Positions 55,060 to 64,000 of a stretch of DNA of 64,000 nt are shown here, one piece after another. The DNA comes from Chlorokybus atmophyticus. Its lineage: Eukaryota > Streptophyta > Chlorokybophyceae > Chlorokybales > Chlorokybaceae. The notes under the pieces are model-generated. The model did no database searches. It was not told the DNA's origin and saw nothing but the letters and a program-made list of their open reading frames with translations. Both the position numbers and the translations under genes were made by a program. The DNA is taken from assembly GCA_009103225.1 (NCBI GenBank), contig RHPI01001965.1, positions 206,085 to 270,084 of the forward strand. Reading direction: 5' to 3'. How positions within the stretch are numbered: the first letter of the stretch is position 1; every line of letters starts with the position of its first letter.

Positions 55060-56066
55060 TCCTGTGGCAACTCATAGGTTAGGCGAAAGGCCTCAGGCAC
55101 TGACCAGCTCTGTGTTAGCCCTCATCAATGCCTTGTGTAGTTCATCACACTCAGGGCCATATAGGCTCAAGAGTAGACCTACATGAGAGCACACCCCAAA
55201 AGCACTATACATGCTTATGGAATGGAAAACCCACTTAATCTCTTCTTACTACATAAGTAAGGGACAAAGAATGACTTCTGCAAGCCTTATAGGCGTAACA
55301 ACTAGTTTAAACAGTACTCGATCATCGCAACATCAAGTTTCATAACATTGTAGAAGGCCACATGTGTGGCGCAAAACTTGTGCACAAGGCCGCTTATTGC
55401 GACATATATTGAGCGAGCCACGCTACTCGGCAGCATCACGTCACGTGACGTTGCCTAACGTGCGTCACCTTCACAATGACCAGTGCAATGCGAGCGCGTC
55501 AGTGATCGGTCCTTTTACGTCATTTGAGGCAAATGGCGTACATAGGCGTTGATTGTACTGCCCTCATAATGATACGAGGCTCACATATAGAACAGAGTTC
55601 CCCAAACCCTAACAGATTCCCCTCCTGCAAATAGTCCCCCGCAGCAGGTTAAAAAGGGGGACTTTATAGAATTCGCGGGATTCTACTGGGGTAAATACGA
55701 TAATGTTGCGTTGATGGTTATTGTAATAAGTGGGCTGCGACCACTAGGCTACGGTAGCAAAAGACGCTACCATTAATGAGGCCTGTCACAATTTATCCCA
55801 TATTGTGACATTCTTCTCCAATTTACTCTATGCGTTCCTCATTATCTAATGAAGCACTTACTAGCCCAAGTTGCCGTGGTCACGGCCATACCACGACCGG
55901 TCCGCCCGCAGCATTTTGGATTCGGCCATCCTCACAGCGCGACCTGCCATCGTGGCGCGACCGCTCATAGGTCAAACTAGCTCGGCGCATAGGTTGCGAA
56001 CCTGCGCCTAGCCTAGGGCAAGCCGCCCTTATTGATTTTTTTTGCTCTTTGATCTGCCTAGTTCCT

Positions 56067-56100
56067 GTAGGGGACTAAGGCAGCTGCCTTAGTCCCCTAC
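56067..56100. repeat. 34-bp perfect palindrome
   Basis: GTAGGGGACTAAGGCAG and its exact reverse complement with no spacer. Confidence 0.9.
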
Positions 56101-56154
56101 GGGAATTAAACTTGAGACGTCAAGCTTCATTACCATTGTAACAAGTGGGCTCAG

Positions 56155-56315
56155 TTAAGATTAAGCATATGAGGGTTGCTAGTAGGGTATGCTTATAGTA
56201 CAGCCAGCTTGTTGTAACTCCCATAGCATAACCGCCGCACATGGCCCCAGTAACATCAACAAGCTGACTGTACTATTAGCATACTTTGCTAGCAACCTCA
56301 TATGCTTAACTTAAT
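56155..56315. repeat. Inverted repeat with arms of about 58 bp
   Basis: The left arm (about 56155-56213, ...TTAAGCATATGAGGGTTGC...) pairs imperfectly with the right arm (about 56258-56315, ...GCAACCTCATATGCTTAA...), loop about 45 bp. The right arm is the LTR start of the copia relic. Confidence 0.8.
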
Positions 56316-56323
56316 TTTCAACA

Positions 56324-57106
56324 CTCCCACGCACGCAGCTCGTCCGCATTTGCACATCAGCATGCACAAGCTCCCACGCCTTCATTGCTTTGAGATACCT
56401 GGAACTTCTTGCCCCACACCATGATACTAGCACCAACCTCGAGCTGCTCACTTGTATTGCTTATCATCGTCTTTGCAACCTGCTCGCTTGCATACAATGT
56501 ACCTCGAGCACAATACCATGCTCGCAGAGTGTAACCTCTACGGTTCTCGTGCTCAGCTACTCCTCTCCTATCCATGTCCAGGCGTCACACTTGAACACCA
56601 TGCTGCTGAGTAGGCAGCTCCCACGCGCTCTCGGCACGCCCTGCAAGTACTTCACGCACTGCAACACTCAAGCTAGAATACACCAGCTCCCACGCTTAAA
56701 GAACGCCTCCTCCACCAAGCATTGCTCGCACTCGGCACCAAGCTAGATTCACTCAGCTTCCACATATAGCGGACGCCTCCTCGACCAAGTACTGCTCACA
56801 CTCGGCACCAACCTAGGTCCACCTAGCTTCCAACATTACCAGGAGATTCCACCATCTCCTCCTCCTTCCCTGAAGGCACTTCCTCCTCGGGGTCTACATA
56901 CTTCCACATGTCCTTGTGTACAAGCAACAACTCCATGTTGACGCTCCATGTATTGTAGTTGTCCACGTTCAATGGCTCGACAATGACCTTTATACTGTCC
57001 ATGCCTCCGCTTTAGTTGCCCCTCCACTTCACGCAGAACTTGCAACCTACGCCCCTACCCGCAACCTCAACTTCACACGCTCCTAAGTATGTGTGGGCCC
57101 ATAACC
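56324..57106 (-). mobile_element. Miniature copia derivative (copia D relic)
   Basis: Minus strand. A primer-binding site GGTTATGGGCCCA at 57106-57094 is followed by a gag start (57003-56836: MDSIKVIVEPLNVDNYNTWS, MELLLVHKDMWKYVDPEEE). Then about 500 bp of non-coding sequence with repeated blocks (GTGCCGAGTG, GAGGAGGCGTCC) runs to the purine tract GCGTGGGAG and the 3' LTR start at 56323. The internal part is only about 780 bp, so only cis signals and a gag stub remain. Confidence 0.65.
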
Positions 57107-57375
57107 TGTTAAGAGCTAGCTTCAGTGCAGTCAATACTAGCTTAGTATAAAAGTCACTGTATGTGGCATATACAGGTGGGACTGCAATACTTTTCTCTTT
57201 TGTGATAACATGCTTCTATGTTACACTTGGTGTTCCCCTAATGTGAGCGCATGTATGAGGTAGGGCGCATACATGCACACCAATTCTTAATAGGCTCCGA
57301 CTACTAGGCTATGGTAGCAAAAGACGCTAACATAAGTGGAGGTCTGTCTCGATGTATCTCAATTGTGATAGTTAG
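57107..57375 (-). mobile_element. Partial 5' LTR of the copia D relic
   Basis: Ends CTTAACA at the primer site (minus strand) and contains a TATA-like TTTATACTAAG near 57150. The distal part shares about 75 bp with 55738-55812 (CTAGGCTAYGGTAGCAAAAG). The outer border is not resolved. Confidence 0.45.
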
Positions 57376-57880
57376 AAACGCGGCAAGAGCCCTTACGCAT
57401 CAATTAAGAAATTGCAGTCACACGTAGCTCTAACTATGCATTGTTTAGTGTGGCCGCATCCACCTCAAGTTGCCTCGTGTGCTACCTTCATGAGACAATG
57501 CTTTCTTCTGTAGTATTGCATTATGGTTTATACAAATACATAGCATGATTACCCAACAATGTGCACTGTACTTATTGATGACAAGTTCATCGATGTTTTT
57601 ATGTAGGCTTTCGTCTTAATTAAGATTAGCTCAATTATTATTACATTATACTGTGTACGAGTGACAAGATACGTGGCACACGACACAAATAACCCATATG
57701 ATACAATAGCAGATAGCCAACTCGATTGTATATACATTAGCATAGCGTTTGAGCGTGGGCGGCAGGGGTCGATGCAGAGCGTGGGCGTGCAGCAGCATGG
57801 GGGGATTAAAGCGCAAGTCGACCAATTTCATGTTGTGATTTGGGGTGGTATTTGTTATTGCAATGCTTGCTTCTGACTGC
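57376..57880. other. Gene-free stretch
   Basis: No recognisable feature. Confidence 0.4.
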
Positions 57881-58380
57881 TGCTGCTGCCGTCGCTGTTG
57901 CTGCCGCTGCTGATTGTTACTGCTATAGCAGCAGCAGCACCAGCACTATGTTCACATTGTAGTTGAGTGCTGTGCACAGCAACTTGTGTGCGCAGCGATT
58001 AACTGGTCGCTGAAATGCTGCGTGATGTGTCTAGTTGCTATTGTTACTAGTTGTGGTTAATTGCTGCGCACCGCAACTTGTTTGCGCAGCAATCGACCGG
58101 TTGCCGATGTAATATTGCTGCTAATTATTGATTGCAGACGATTGCTGCGCACAGCCACTTCAGTGCGCAGCAATTAATGCGTCGCTGTAGTGCAACTCTC
58201 CGCGCAATAACTTGGTTACTAATTATTCTTGAGTGTTGCGCATAGAATTTGCTATGTGCTGCGCTTTTACTATATTGCTGTGTTGAAGTTGCGACTAGTT
58301 ACTATTGTAGTTGCTGTACCTTGATTGTTGTTGTACATTGCTGGTGGCTGTATCTTGCTGTCAGCACAGCCACCAGCAAC
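57881..58380. repeat. CTG-type microsatellite and array of hairpins
   Basis: CTGCTGCTGCCGTCGCTG runs lead into three tandem hairpin units: 57968-58000 (imperfect), 58060-58093 (perfect 11-bp arms ATTGCTGCGCA/TGCGCAGCAAT) and 58141-58174 (same arms). Spacing is about 80-90 bp, with GGTCGCTG-like linkers. Confidence 0.75.
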
Positions 58381-58559
58381 ACCTTGTCGATAACGGATGT
58401 AGACAATGGAATCACATGATGTATATTGCTATGCAGTGCAAACAAGAACACTCCAGAGGGGAGAAGTACATGAGAACACTACTCCGCGCCAATCGAAGTG
58501 TTCACGTCTGCCCCCACCATTGCAGTACGCCTCCGGTTGCTCCTTGTTCTGCTGCCAAC

Positions 58560-58770
58560 ATCTTCAAGTTCCAACATCTTGGACCCCCCTTAGCTGCCTG
58601 CTCTTAGAGGTTTAAGATCTTAAACCTCTTCGAGCTATATGTTCCTGGAGGTTTATAATCTTGGACCTGCATTCACTTTGAGGTAAGAGAGTCCAAGATC
58701 TTGGACCATCGTTTAGCTGTATGCTCTTGAAGGTTTAATAAGTTAAACCTCCCTTTGCTGCCTGCTATTG
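58560..58770. repeat. AAGATCTT-centred repeat cluster
   Basis: Several related motifs: a perfect 24-bp palindrome at 58606-58629 (AGAGGTTTAAGATC and its complement), GGAGGTTTATAATCTTGGACC, and TCCAAGATCTTGGACC. Each is followed by GCTGYMTGCTMTTG. Related to the tandem repeat at 3.2-3.4 kb. Confidence 0.7.
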
Positions 58771-58899
58771 GAGTTCTCCAGTAATGCAATTGCTTCTTAT
58801 GAACTTACTACTTTGTAAACTGCAGACAACGCTTGGCAAATGTTAGCCCTGGTCAAGGATTGCAACAAAAGCCTGCAGGCACGCAGCAAAAATAAAGTG

Positions 58900-59347
58900 T
58901 CAGTAAGAAGAAGCAAGATAAGATTCCTCCACTTGAAAGTTCCCCAAAGTTGAAGACATCGGTCGTATCTCTTCCAATGATGACGAGCAGAACAACAAGC
59001 GAGCAGATAGCAGTGACAATCAGCCCGACATCAACAATAAGCAATGCAAAAAAGACTCTAGCGTCAGCAGTGATGCAAATAAACACGTCATCTACTCTTA
59101 TGAGTAACCAAGGGTGTGCAGCAGGTGTCGCTTTAATGAACTGTGTGTGATGTATACAAGCTAGGGACTAGCTTGTGTTGACAGATAATGATGTAAAGTT
59201 GCCTTGGGGCGGAAAAAAGAATACAATTAAGTCGTCCTGGTGTTATTGGTGCAATTTGAAAAAGCAATAGATCAGGCTGAGCGCCAACATGTTTGGAAGT
59301 TGCGATACATGGGTCAGGACAATTTCCGTTTCAATGTGAAGCATAAG
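58900..59347 (+). CDS. Exon-like segments of an unidentified gene
   Basis: One plus-strand phase reads VEDIGRISSNDDEQNNKRAD, then a Ser/Asn/Asp-rich tract to HVIYSYE (about 58930-59105), like a low-complexity linker. A second piece, about 59240-59347, reads LVQFEKAIDQAERQHVWKLR and DNFRFNVKHK and meets a donor-like GTATGC at 59348. Codon use looks genuine, the family is unknown, and exact exon borders are not fixed. Confidence 0.3.
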
Positions 59348-59611
59348 GTATGCATCGTGTCTATGAGCGTGGGGTACTTGAGTTCAAGATCTTGCGTCAC
59401 TTGAGTTCCAAAATCTTGCTAACCTTATCGTGCACAGAGCACAACATCTACCTACGCCCTACTTAGAGCGTTGCTCAGATGAAAAGTCCATCTACTGTCT
59501 CGGGTTGCCCTACAGCAATATCAGCGATGACAATGACATGTATGGTGGTCCTTTGTGGACGACGACCATATTGGCATTGTGGTGCAGATTTTTAGTTAGA
59601 ATGCGTTTGTT

Positions 59612-60118
59612 GTGGTAACATCGACTTACCACCACGCCAGCAGCAGTGAGTCGTTGTGTTCCAAGATATGCAAGGTCCATCAACCGCGTGTAGCAACTGA
59701 GGCTACTGTGTTGTCTTCTGTACAGCAATTGGCTTTTCCCACGTACTTTACATCTCGGGCCAGCAGCGATCATGTGGTAGTGGCCTGCTCCAAGGACGAA
59801 GACAATGATGTTGGTTTGCACCACGCAAACCTTGAGCGCTCCTATCAAAGCTTGGGGACCCGAATGAGCGGCGTCAATAGCCTGCATATCTACGCTTTGC
59901 CACGCAAGTTCGGTCTCCCCATATATTACGACAATATACCTACTATTTCGCGACTGAGAGAACACCTTCCCTCTCATTCAGATCTCAAGAGCAGGGTTGA
60001 TGTCAGATTGGAGCTGATAAAGACTGATGAGGGTCGGGATTCGTTAAAAATTTTGTATGACGCCAGAGCAGTAGCTGACCGCAGCAATGCTTTGCTCAGT
60101 GATATAACGCGGAGTTAA
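59612..60118 (+). CDS. Unidentified protein, 168-codon frame, possibly last exon
   Basis: Open frame to TAA at 60116. It contains HVVVACSKDEDNDVGLHHAN, GVNSLHIYALPRKFGLPIYY and HSDLKSRVDVRLELIKTDEG, ending LLSDITRS. Amino-acid composition is that of a folded protein. A CAG acceptor-like sequence (GCCAGCAG near 59645) may mark the true exon start, in which case the first codons are not coding. I do not recognise the family. It may be the 3' exon of the same gene as 58.9-59.3 kb, and it may again be transposon-derived. Confidence 0.35.
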   Translation: MVTSTYHHASSSESLCSKICKVHQPRVATEATVLSSVQQLAFPTYFTSRASSDHVVVACSKDEDNDVGLHHANLERSYQSLGTRMSGVNSLHIYALPRKFGLPIYYDNIPTISRLREHLPSHSDLKSRVDVRLELIKTDEGRDSLKILYDARAVADRSNALLSDITRS

Positions 60119-60445
60119 TGAACCGCTTTGATGGCGAAGTTAAGCCCAAAGATGGTCAACCAAGCTCAGCAATTCTCCCGAAGGCTTGCTTTGAATTTTG
60201 TGCCTTGCCGCTAGGACACTAGAGAGATGTTTTAACTGGACCTTGATTGGGATGCTGGTGGCAACTGCTGATATACATACTGCGGCGGCACATGGCGACT
60301 GGCGGCGGCGGCGGTGGCAGCGTTCTAGGCAAGGTTTTCACGGGCATGATTGCGGGGGGCGGCTGGTGTGGGTTGCCCCCACGCCCAGCCGCCTGCCCAC
60401 TAGCTGCAACTTCCCGATCCACACTATTTCTGGCGGAGCGGAGGT
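60119..60445 (+). other. Leader upstream of the LINE
   Basis: Contains GGCGGC repeats (about 60290-60330) and rises in GC. The abrupt shift from AT-rich to GC-rich sequence near 60290 probably marks the 5' end or 5' UTR of the LINE. Confidence 0.4.
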
Positions 60446-61888
60446 ATGGTCAACGCCAACACCTCCGCGCAGGGGGGCGAGCTGATGGACGAGGCGGAGG
60501 CGATGCAGACCGCCCGCTCTCCTGCTCACCTCTCTCTCCCCCACCTTCCCCTTACTTCTCCGGCTATCTTCGACAGCGGACCACCCCGGGCTGGGGTCCT
60601 CCCAGCAACCTCCGGCCCGGCTTGGGTTGCAGGCGATCCCCGGCATTCTGCCGGCCGTCCTGCCCCGAGTATCAACGACACGCTTGCTGGGGCCTCCACT
60701 GGAGGCCCCCTCCCAACAGCTGAGTACATGGATTCGGTTGTTGCTGCTTGCACAGACGCACAGTCATTTGCTCCAGTCGCGGACGGCGATCATCAGGACT
60801 GCTTGTCCATCATCGTAGATGCCACATTGTTTGATAAGTGGCAGTCTATGTTGAGCTCCCGTGCATTAGTTTTCTCGTTTCCCTTTACACGTGCTTTGAA
60901 ATTAGCCACGAGTGTTAGGCTAGCGTGGTTGCAGCTGGTGTGCTCGGATAGCCAATCTGCGGGCATGTTGGTCGCTGCACATCCAGTGGCCAGGACGGGC
61001 GATGTGCAATGTGTTTTTGCATCCGCAGCAGGGGCTTCTCAAGTGCTGGCGCGTGCTCAACGCAACCTGCTCCCGCCATGTGAAGGCAAGCAATTCCGGG
61101 TGCAGCGATGGGAGGAGGCGTCCACCTCGCGGGATTGGATATCTTTTCTCGGCATGCGGCTTGAGCTACTCCCCTTCGTGCGAGCAGCAATTTAGAGGGT
61201 GGGCAAGATTGAACACGCGCTTTCAAATGGCCAGACCGGCACAGCCCCTCCTTTCGAAACATCTAGCACGAGGTACGCCTTCCACCTCAGGCCAGGAGCT
61301 GTCGTGCCCAAGAAGCTTGCGTTTCGGATCCCCCGTGAGGAAGGATGGGCCACATACACGGTGGACGTGATCACCTCTGCCTCCCCTCCGCTATGCTTTT
61401 ACTGCAAACGCCAAGGACATACGCGTGCTCGGTGCCCACATGCACCCGTCCGCAGTGCAGCAGCACAGCAGCAGCCGGCTCAGCCAGCGTCTCTGGTGCA
61501 GAGTATTGCTCCCCCTCTTCCCCAGCCTCCAGCAAAGGACGGACGCTTGCCAAGCATTGCGAGCGAGGGCGCCCTGCCAGCAGGCCCTTCTGCGCATGCT
61601 CCTCCGACCAACTCTTCTGTTCTCCATGCTACAGATGGTTGGCAGCAGGTGACCCGGAAGGCAAGAGGTGTGGCGCGGCAGGAGGCCGGCCTGTCCAGCA
61701 CCCGTACACTGCAACCACACCCTTTTGAAGGCCAGCCAGCAATCCCTCAGCCACAGCTAGGCCCGCGCACACCCCTCGCTCGGAGTCGTGGTATGACATG
61801 GTTGAGAAAGACCAGCAAACTGGAGCGCTGTTGGAGGAGTCTGCCCCCAGCACTGCCCCCTCCGCACCCCCACTGCCGGAGTCACTAG
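60446..61888 (+). pseudogene. LINE ORF1-like: nucleic-acid-binding protein with CCHC knuckle
   Basis: One phase from 60446 to 61888 with a single TAG at 61193. Pro/Ala-rich N-terminus. The middle part (VFSFPFTRALKLATSVRLAW, DVQCVFASAAGASQVLARAQ) looks like the RNA-binding region of plant/algal L1 ORF1. A CCHC knuckle follows (CFYCKRQGHTRARC, about 61396-61437), then a Pro-rich tail. High GC sets it apart from neighbouring sequence. Only one lesion, so this is a fairly young copy. Typically it binds the element RNA as a chaperone. Confidence 0.65.
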
Positions 61889-62943
61889 CCCCTCTCCTGG
61901 CAGGGCTTGGCATTGATACTGGTGAGGGCGAGTTTGACACCGTCTATGCAGTCCCGGTGTTGGGCACGGGGCTAGTAGCTCATGCCGGCCCGGCGCGACT
62001 GTTGCTGTCGGATGTTGGCCAGATTTTAGGCCTGCGGGTGGAGTCCCTCACGCCCCCACCGCTTGGTCATTCCCCTTCGGAGGCATGGCTGAGAGAGCGG
62101 CTGAGCGCCCCCCTCCAAGCGCTGGGATATGCTCCAGGTGATGGCCAGGAGATGCAGCTGCGCTCCTTGCTGTCCCACGCTTTTGCTGTGCGCGGCAACG
62201 GGCGACGCCGCTCCAAGCTGTACATTTTGATGGTCCTCCAGGCCGACGCAGCTTCGCTTACGCTTCTGCTGACAGCCTCCCAGCGTTGGGTGACAATGGA
62301 GGAATGGGAACTGTCTTTGAAAGACCGGGCAGCAGGCAGGACGGTCACTCTGGGTCTCAGCTTTTTGGCAGCGCTCCGTTCTTGGAGGGCTGCTCTCCCG
62401 CACTCTGCTTCACAAGCTTTTCTCAACGCACACCCTCCGCACAGCTCGGCAGTGCGCAGCTTGGTAGCACGCCAGCTGTTCTCTCCGCCCAAGCTCGGGC
62501 ACATGGAGCTGGAGCCTCGCAAGCTGGCATGCTCCGCACAGCGCTTAGGACGTGAGCGAGCCAGCTTTATGTCCCAAGAAAAGGCGCCGCCTCCACAAGC
62601 GGTGCGCTTGTTGATGGTTGTCCTACGGTGCCAAGATGGCGAATGGTGGCTGGGCCTAGGTAGATGCTCCCATCCGTCACCTGTCCCCTTCGCACTCGCC
62701 AGTTCGGAAGAAGTTGCGGAGGAACCTCAACTCCGTCGCCTCGTTGCTCGGGCCTTGCTGCTCCCGGAGGATGCCCCATGGGAGGAATGGGAGGCCGCCA
62801 CTAGCGTGCTTACCATGCGTCTGCACGAAGCCCAGATACAACGCTGCGTGGTGTGGGTCTTGACGCTGCCAGAGCCTATAAACGCTACAGACGACGGTGT
62901 GGTTGTGTGGGCGAACGTACGCAAGCTCCCGTGGGTAGCATGA
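61798..62943 (+). CDS. LINE middle frame, 381 aa, unknown function
   Basis: Open frame overlapping the end of the ORF1 frame by 91 bp in another phase. It has a Pro-rich start (STAPSAPPLPESLAPLLAGL), Arg-rich helices (EAWLRERLSAPLQALGYAPG) and RRRSKLYILMVLQADAASLT. A C-terminal domain contains LMVVLRCQDGEWWLGLGRCS and WVLTLPEPINATDDGVVVWA. The WWLGLGR strand and following acidic segment recall NUDIX proteins, but the NUDIX catalytic box is absent. Either the N-terminal part of the LINE ORF2 or a separate accessory protein; the overlap could allow frameshifted translation. Confidence 0.5.
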   Translation: MVEKDQQTGALLEESAPSTAPSAPPLPESLAPLLAGLGIDTGEGEFDTVYAVPVLGTGLVAHAGPARLLLSDVGQILGLRVESLTPPPLGHSPSEAWLRERLSAPLQALGYAPGDGQEMQLRSLLSHAFAVRGNGRRRSKLYILMVLQADAASLTLLLTASQRWVTMEEWELSLKDRAAGRTVTLGLSFLAALRSWRAALPHSASQAFLNAHPPHSSAVRSLVARQLFSPPKLGHMELEPRKLACSAQRLGRERASFMSQEKAPPPQAVRLLMVVLRCQDGEWWLGLGRCSHPSPVPFALASSEEVAEEPQLRRLVARALLLPEDAPWEEWEAATSVLTMRLHEAQIQRCVVWVLTLPEPINATDDGVVVWANVRKLPWVA

Positions 62944-63143
62944 GGGTTGGAAGCGCTGGGGGGTCCGATCACCGCCTCGGCGCTGGGTCTGCTTCGTGCT
63001 CAGGCCCCCCAACTTCTTCCGCTCCCGCGCAACGCGGATGCCTCGTTGAGGGAAGCGCTCCAATGGGGACCTGCAGACCCGCAAGAGATTTTGCTGGAGG
63101 AGCTGCTCGGAGTTCTTCCCTCGGGAAGCACGCCTGCAACGCC

Positions 63144-64000
63144 ATGACCACCTCCATCACCGTTGGTTCGTGGAACCTTCAAGGGTTGGGGGGGGCTGCC
63201 AGCCACCTTGGAGGCAGCAAAAGGGCAGCGTTGCTGCGTCGACTGCGAGCGTGGGGAGGCGGGGATAACTCTTCATTTGCTTGCAAGAACTAAGCTTGGC
63301 TCGTCGCCGGAGGCACTGTGGCTGAGGCGTTTCTGGAGGGGCGGCTTGGTATGGTCGTCAGCCGAAGGCAGTCGCGGGGGCGTTGCCATCTTGTACCCCT
63401 CCCGCTGGCAGGAGCATGTTATTGATTCGGGGGAGTGCGTGCCGGCGCGTTGCTGCTGGCTGCGGGTGAGGTGGGACGGCTCTACCATCCCTATTGCATC
63501 AGCATACGCACCCAATACGGAAGCTGAAAGGGCCGCATTCTTCACCACCCTCTCGGCCTCATTGCCGGAAGCTTCATACTATATTCTCGGAGGCGACTGG
63601 AATTTTATCGAGGACGCGGCGGCTGATCGCTCGCACGCTGCAGCTGTCTCTGATGTTGCGCCGGCCTCCTTTGCACAGCTGGCGGCACAGCTTGATGTTG
63701 AGGACAATTTTCGGGCACTTCATCCAGAGACGGTCACCTTCATTCATGGAGCAACAGCAGGCGGGGACGGGAGAGGAGGGCTGCTCGCCTGGACAGGTCA
63801 TATGTCAGCACGGAGCTTCGTACGCTCACGCTTCAATCCGAGGTGAGGCTAGGGGAGGTTTTATCCAAAAATCTCCTAGCCTTGGTCTCACTGCGTTCGC
63901 TTAGCTCTCAGCCTAAGGGCCCCGGGCGCTGGAAGTTCGACCCCACCTTACTAAGAGATGGTCAATTCTGCACGGACGTCGAGGAATTTTGGGAGCACAG
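63144..64000 (+). pseudogene. LINE ORF2, apurinic endonuclease domain (partial at window end)
   Basis: Starts MTTSITVGSWNLQGLGG at 63144. In the next phase it continues GSRGGVAILYPSRW, IPIASAYAPNTEAERAAFF and YYILGGDWNFIEDAAADR, the APE-type endonuclease signature. After a second phase change it reads RLDRSYVSTELRTLTLQSEV and GPGRWKFDPTLLRDGQF, the linker before RT in L1-like LINEs. Frameshifts lie near 63255 (in a G-rich run) and 63770. RT lies beyond the window. The endonuclease nicks target DNA for target-primed reverse transcription. Confidence 0.8.

Larger units (their letters stand above)
55060..56323. other. Gene-free region with foldback structures and relic LTR
   Basis: No gene is recognised. 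The right end (to 56323) is the start of a copia-type LTR on the minus strand (TGTTGAAAATTAAGTTAAGC after the purine tract GCGTGGGAG). It also contains a 34-bp perfect palindrome, a roughly 58-bp inverted repeat and a 75-bp sequence (55738-55812) repeated at 57297-57371. Confidence 0.5.

Noticed and set aside
60247-60723. 158-codon frame with a poly-Gly start
   Set aside because: Overlaps the better-supported LINE ORF1 phase and owes its length to GC-rich repeats.

Overview
The window is nuclear DNA of a eukaryote, and nearly everything recognisable in it is retrotransposon. The element mix suggests a green alga: DIRS-like tyrosine-recombinase retrotransposons with split direct repeats (the type known from TOC1 of Chlamydomonas and Kangaroo of Volvox), Ty1/copia elements primed by a half initiator-Met tRNA, a Ty3/gypsy chromovirus and an L1-type LINE. 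Exon-like segments with GT..AG borders confirm spliceosomal introns. The species assignment is inference. No intact housekeeping gene, rRNA, true tRNA gene or CRISPR array was found.

Layout. 1-3.4 kb is gene-free with microsatellites, a hairpin and tandem repeats. 3.4-9.1 kb holds a decayed, intron-split gene of an unnamed transposon-like family; one of its introns carries a 5'-truncated chromovirus (4.3-7.3 kb, minus). 9.8-14.5 kb is copia A (plus), complete with LTRs, target-site duplication (TSD), primer-binding site and a full polyprotein frame broken by two nonsense codons. 15.8-19.4 kb holds two DIRS 3' ends, one split by a 1.35-kb insertion. 22.3-25.3 kb holds DIRS gag and RT fragments, a solo copia LTR and a DIRS terminal repeat.

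26.1-39.3 kb is a nest. A DIRS element on the minus strand (DIRS-3) is split by a gag-only copia element (C2, 26.4-28.7 kb) and by copia B (31.7-37.8 kb). Copia B is itself split by a DIRS gag fragment (32.9-34.3 kb) flanked by a 79-bp duplication. 42.4-48.2 kb is a second gag-only copia element (C1); its 5' LTR was entered by a 3.5-kb element with an intact 883-codon gag-protease-like frame and no reverse transcriptase. 49.9-54.4 kb holds a solo DIRS terminal unit facing a DIRS RT-RNase H-recombinase remnant, separated by tRNA-like sequence. 54.4-57.4 kb has a gypsy-type LTR and a miniature copia derivative. 57.9-60.1 kb has hairpin arrays and an unidentified exon-bearing gene. 60.4-64 kb is the 5' part of an L1-type LINE that runs off the end.

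How they work together: autonomous copia A and B have pol domains but are damaged. C1, C2 and the copia D relic share their primer-binding site and purine-tract context, and C1 and C2 also share the TTGAC-rich LTR promoter style; all three lack pol, so they would have depended on enzymes made by relatives. The 883-codon element is the only long undamaged frame in the window.
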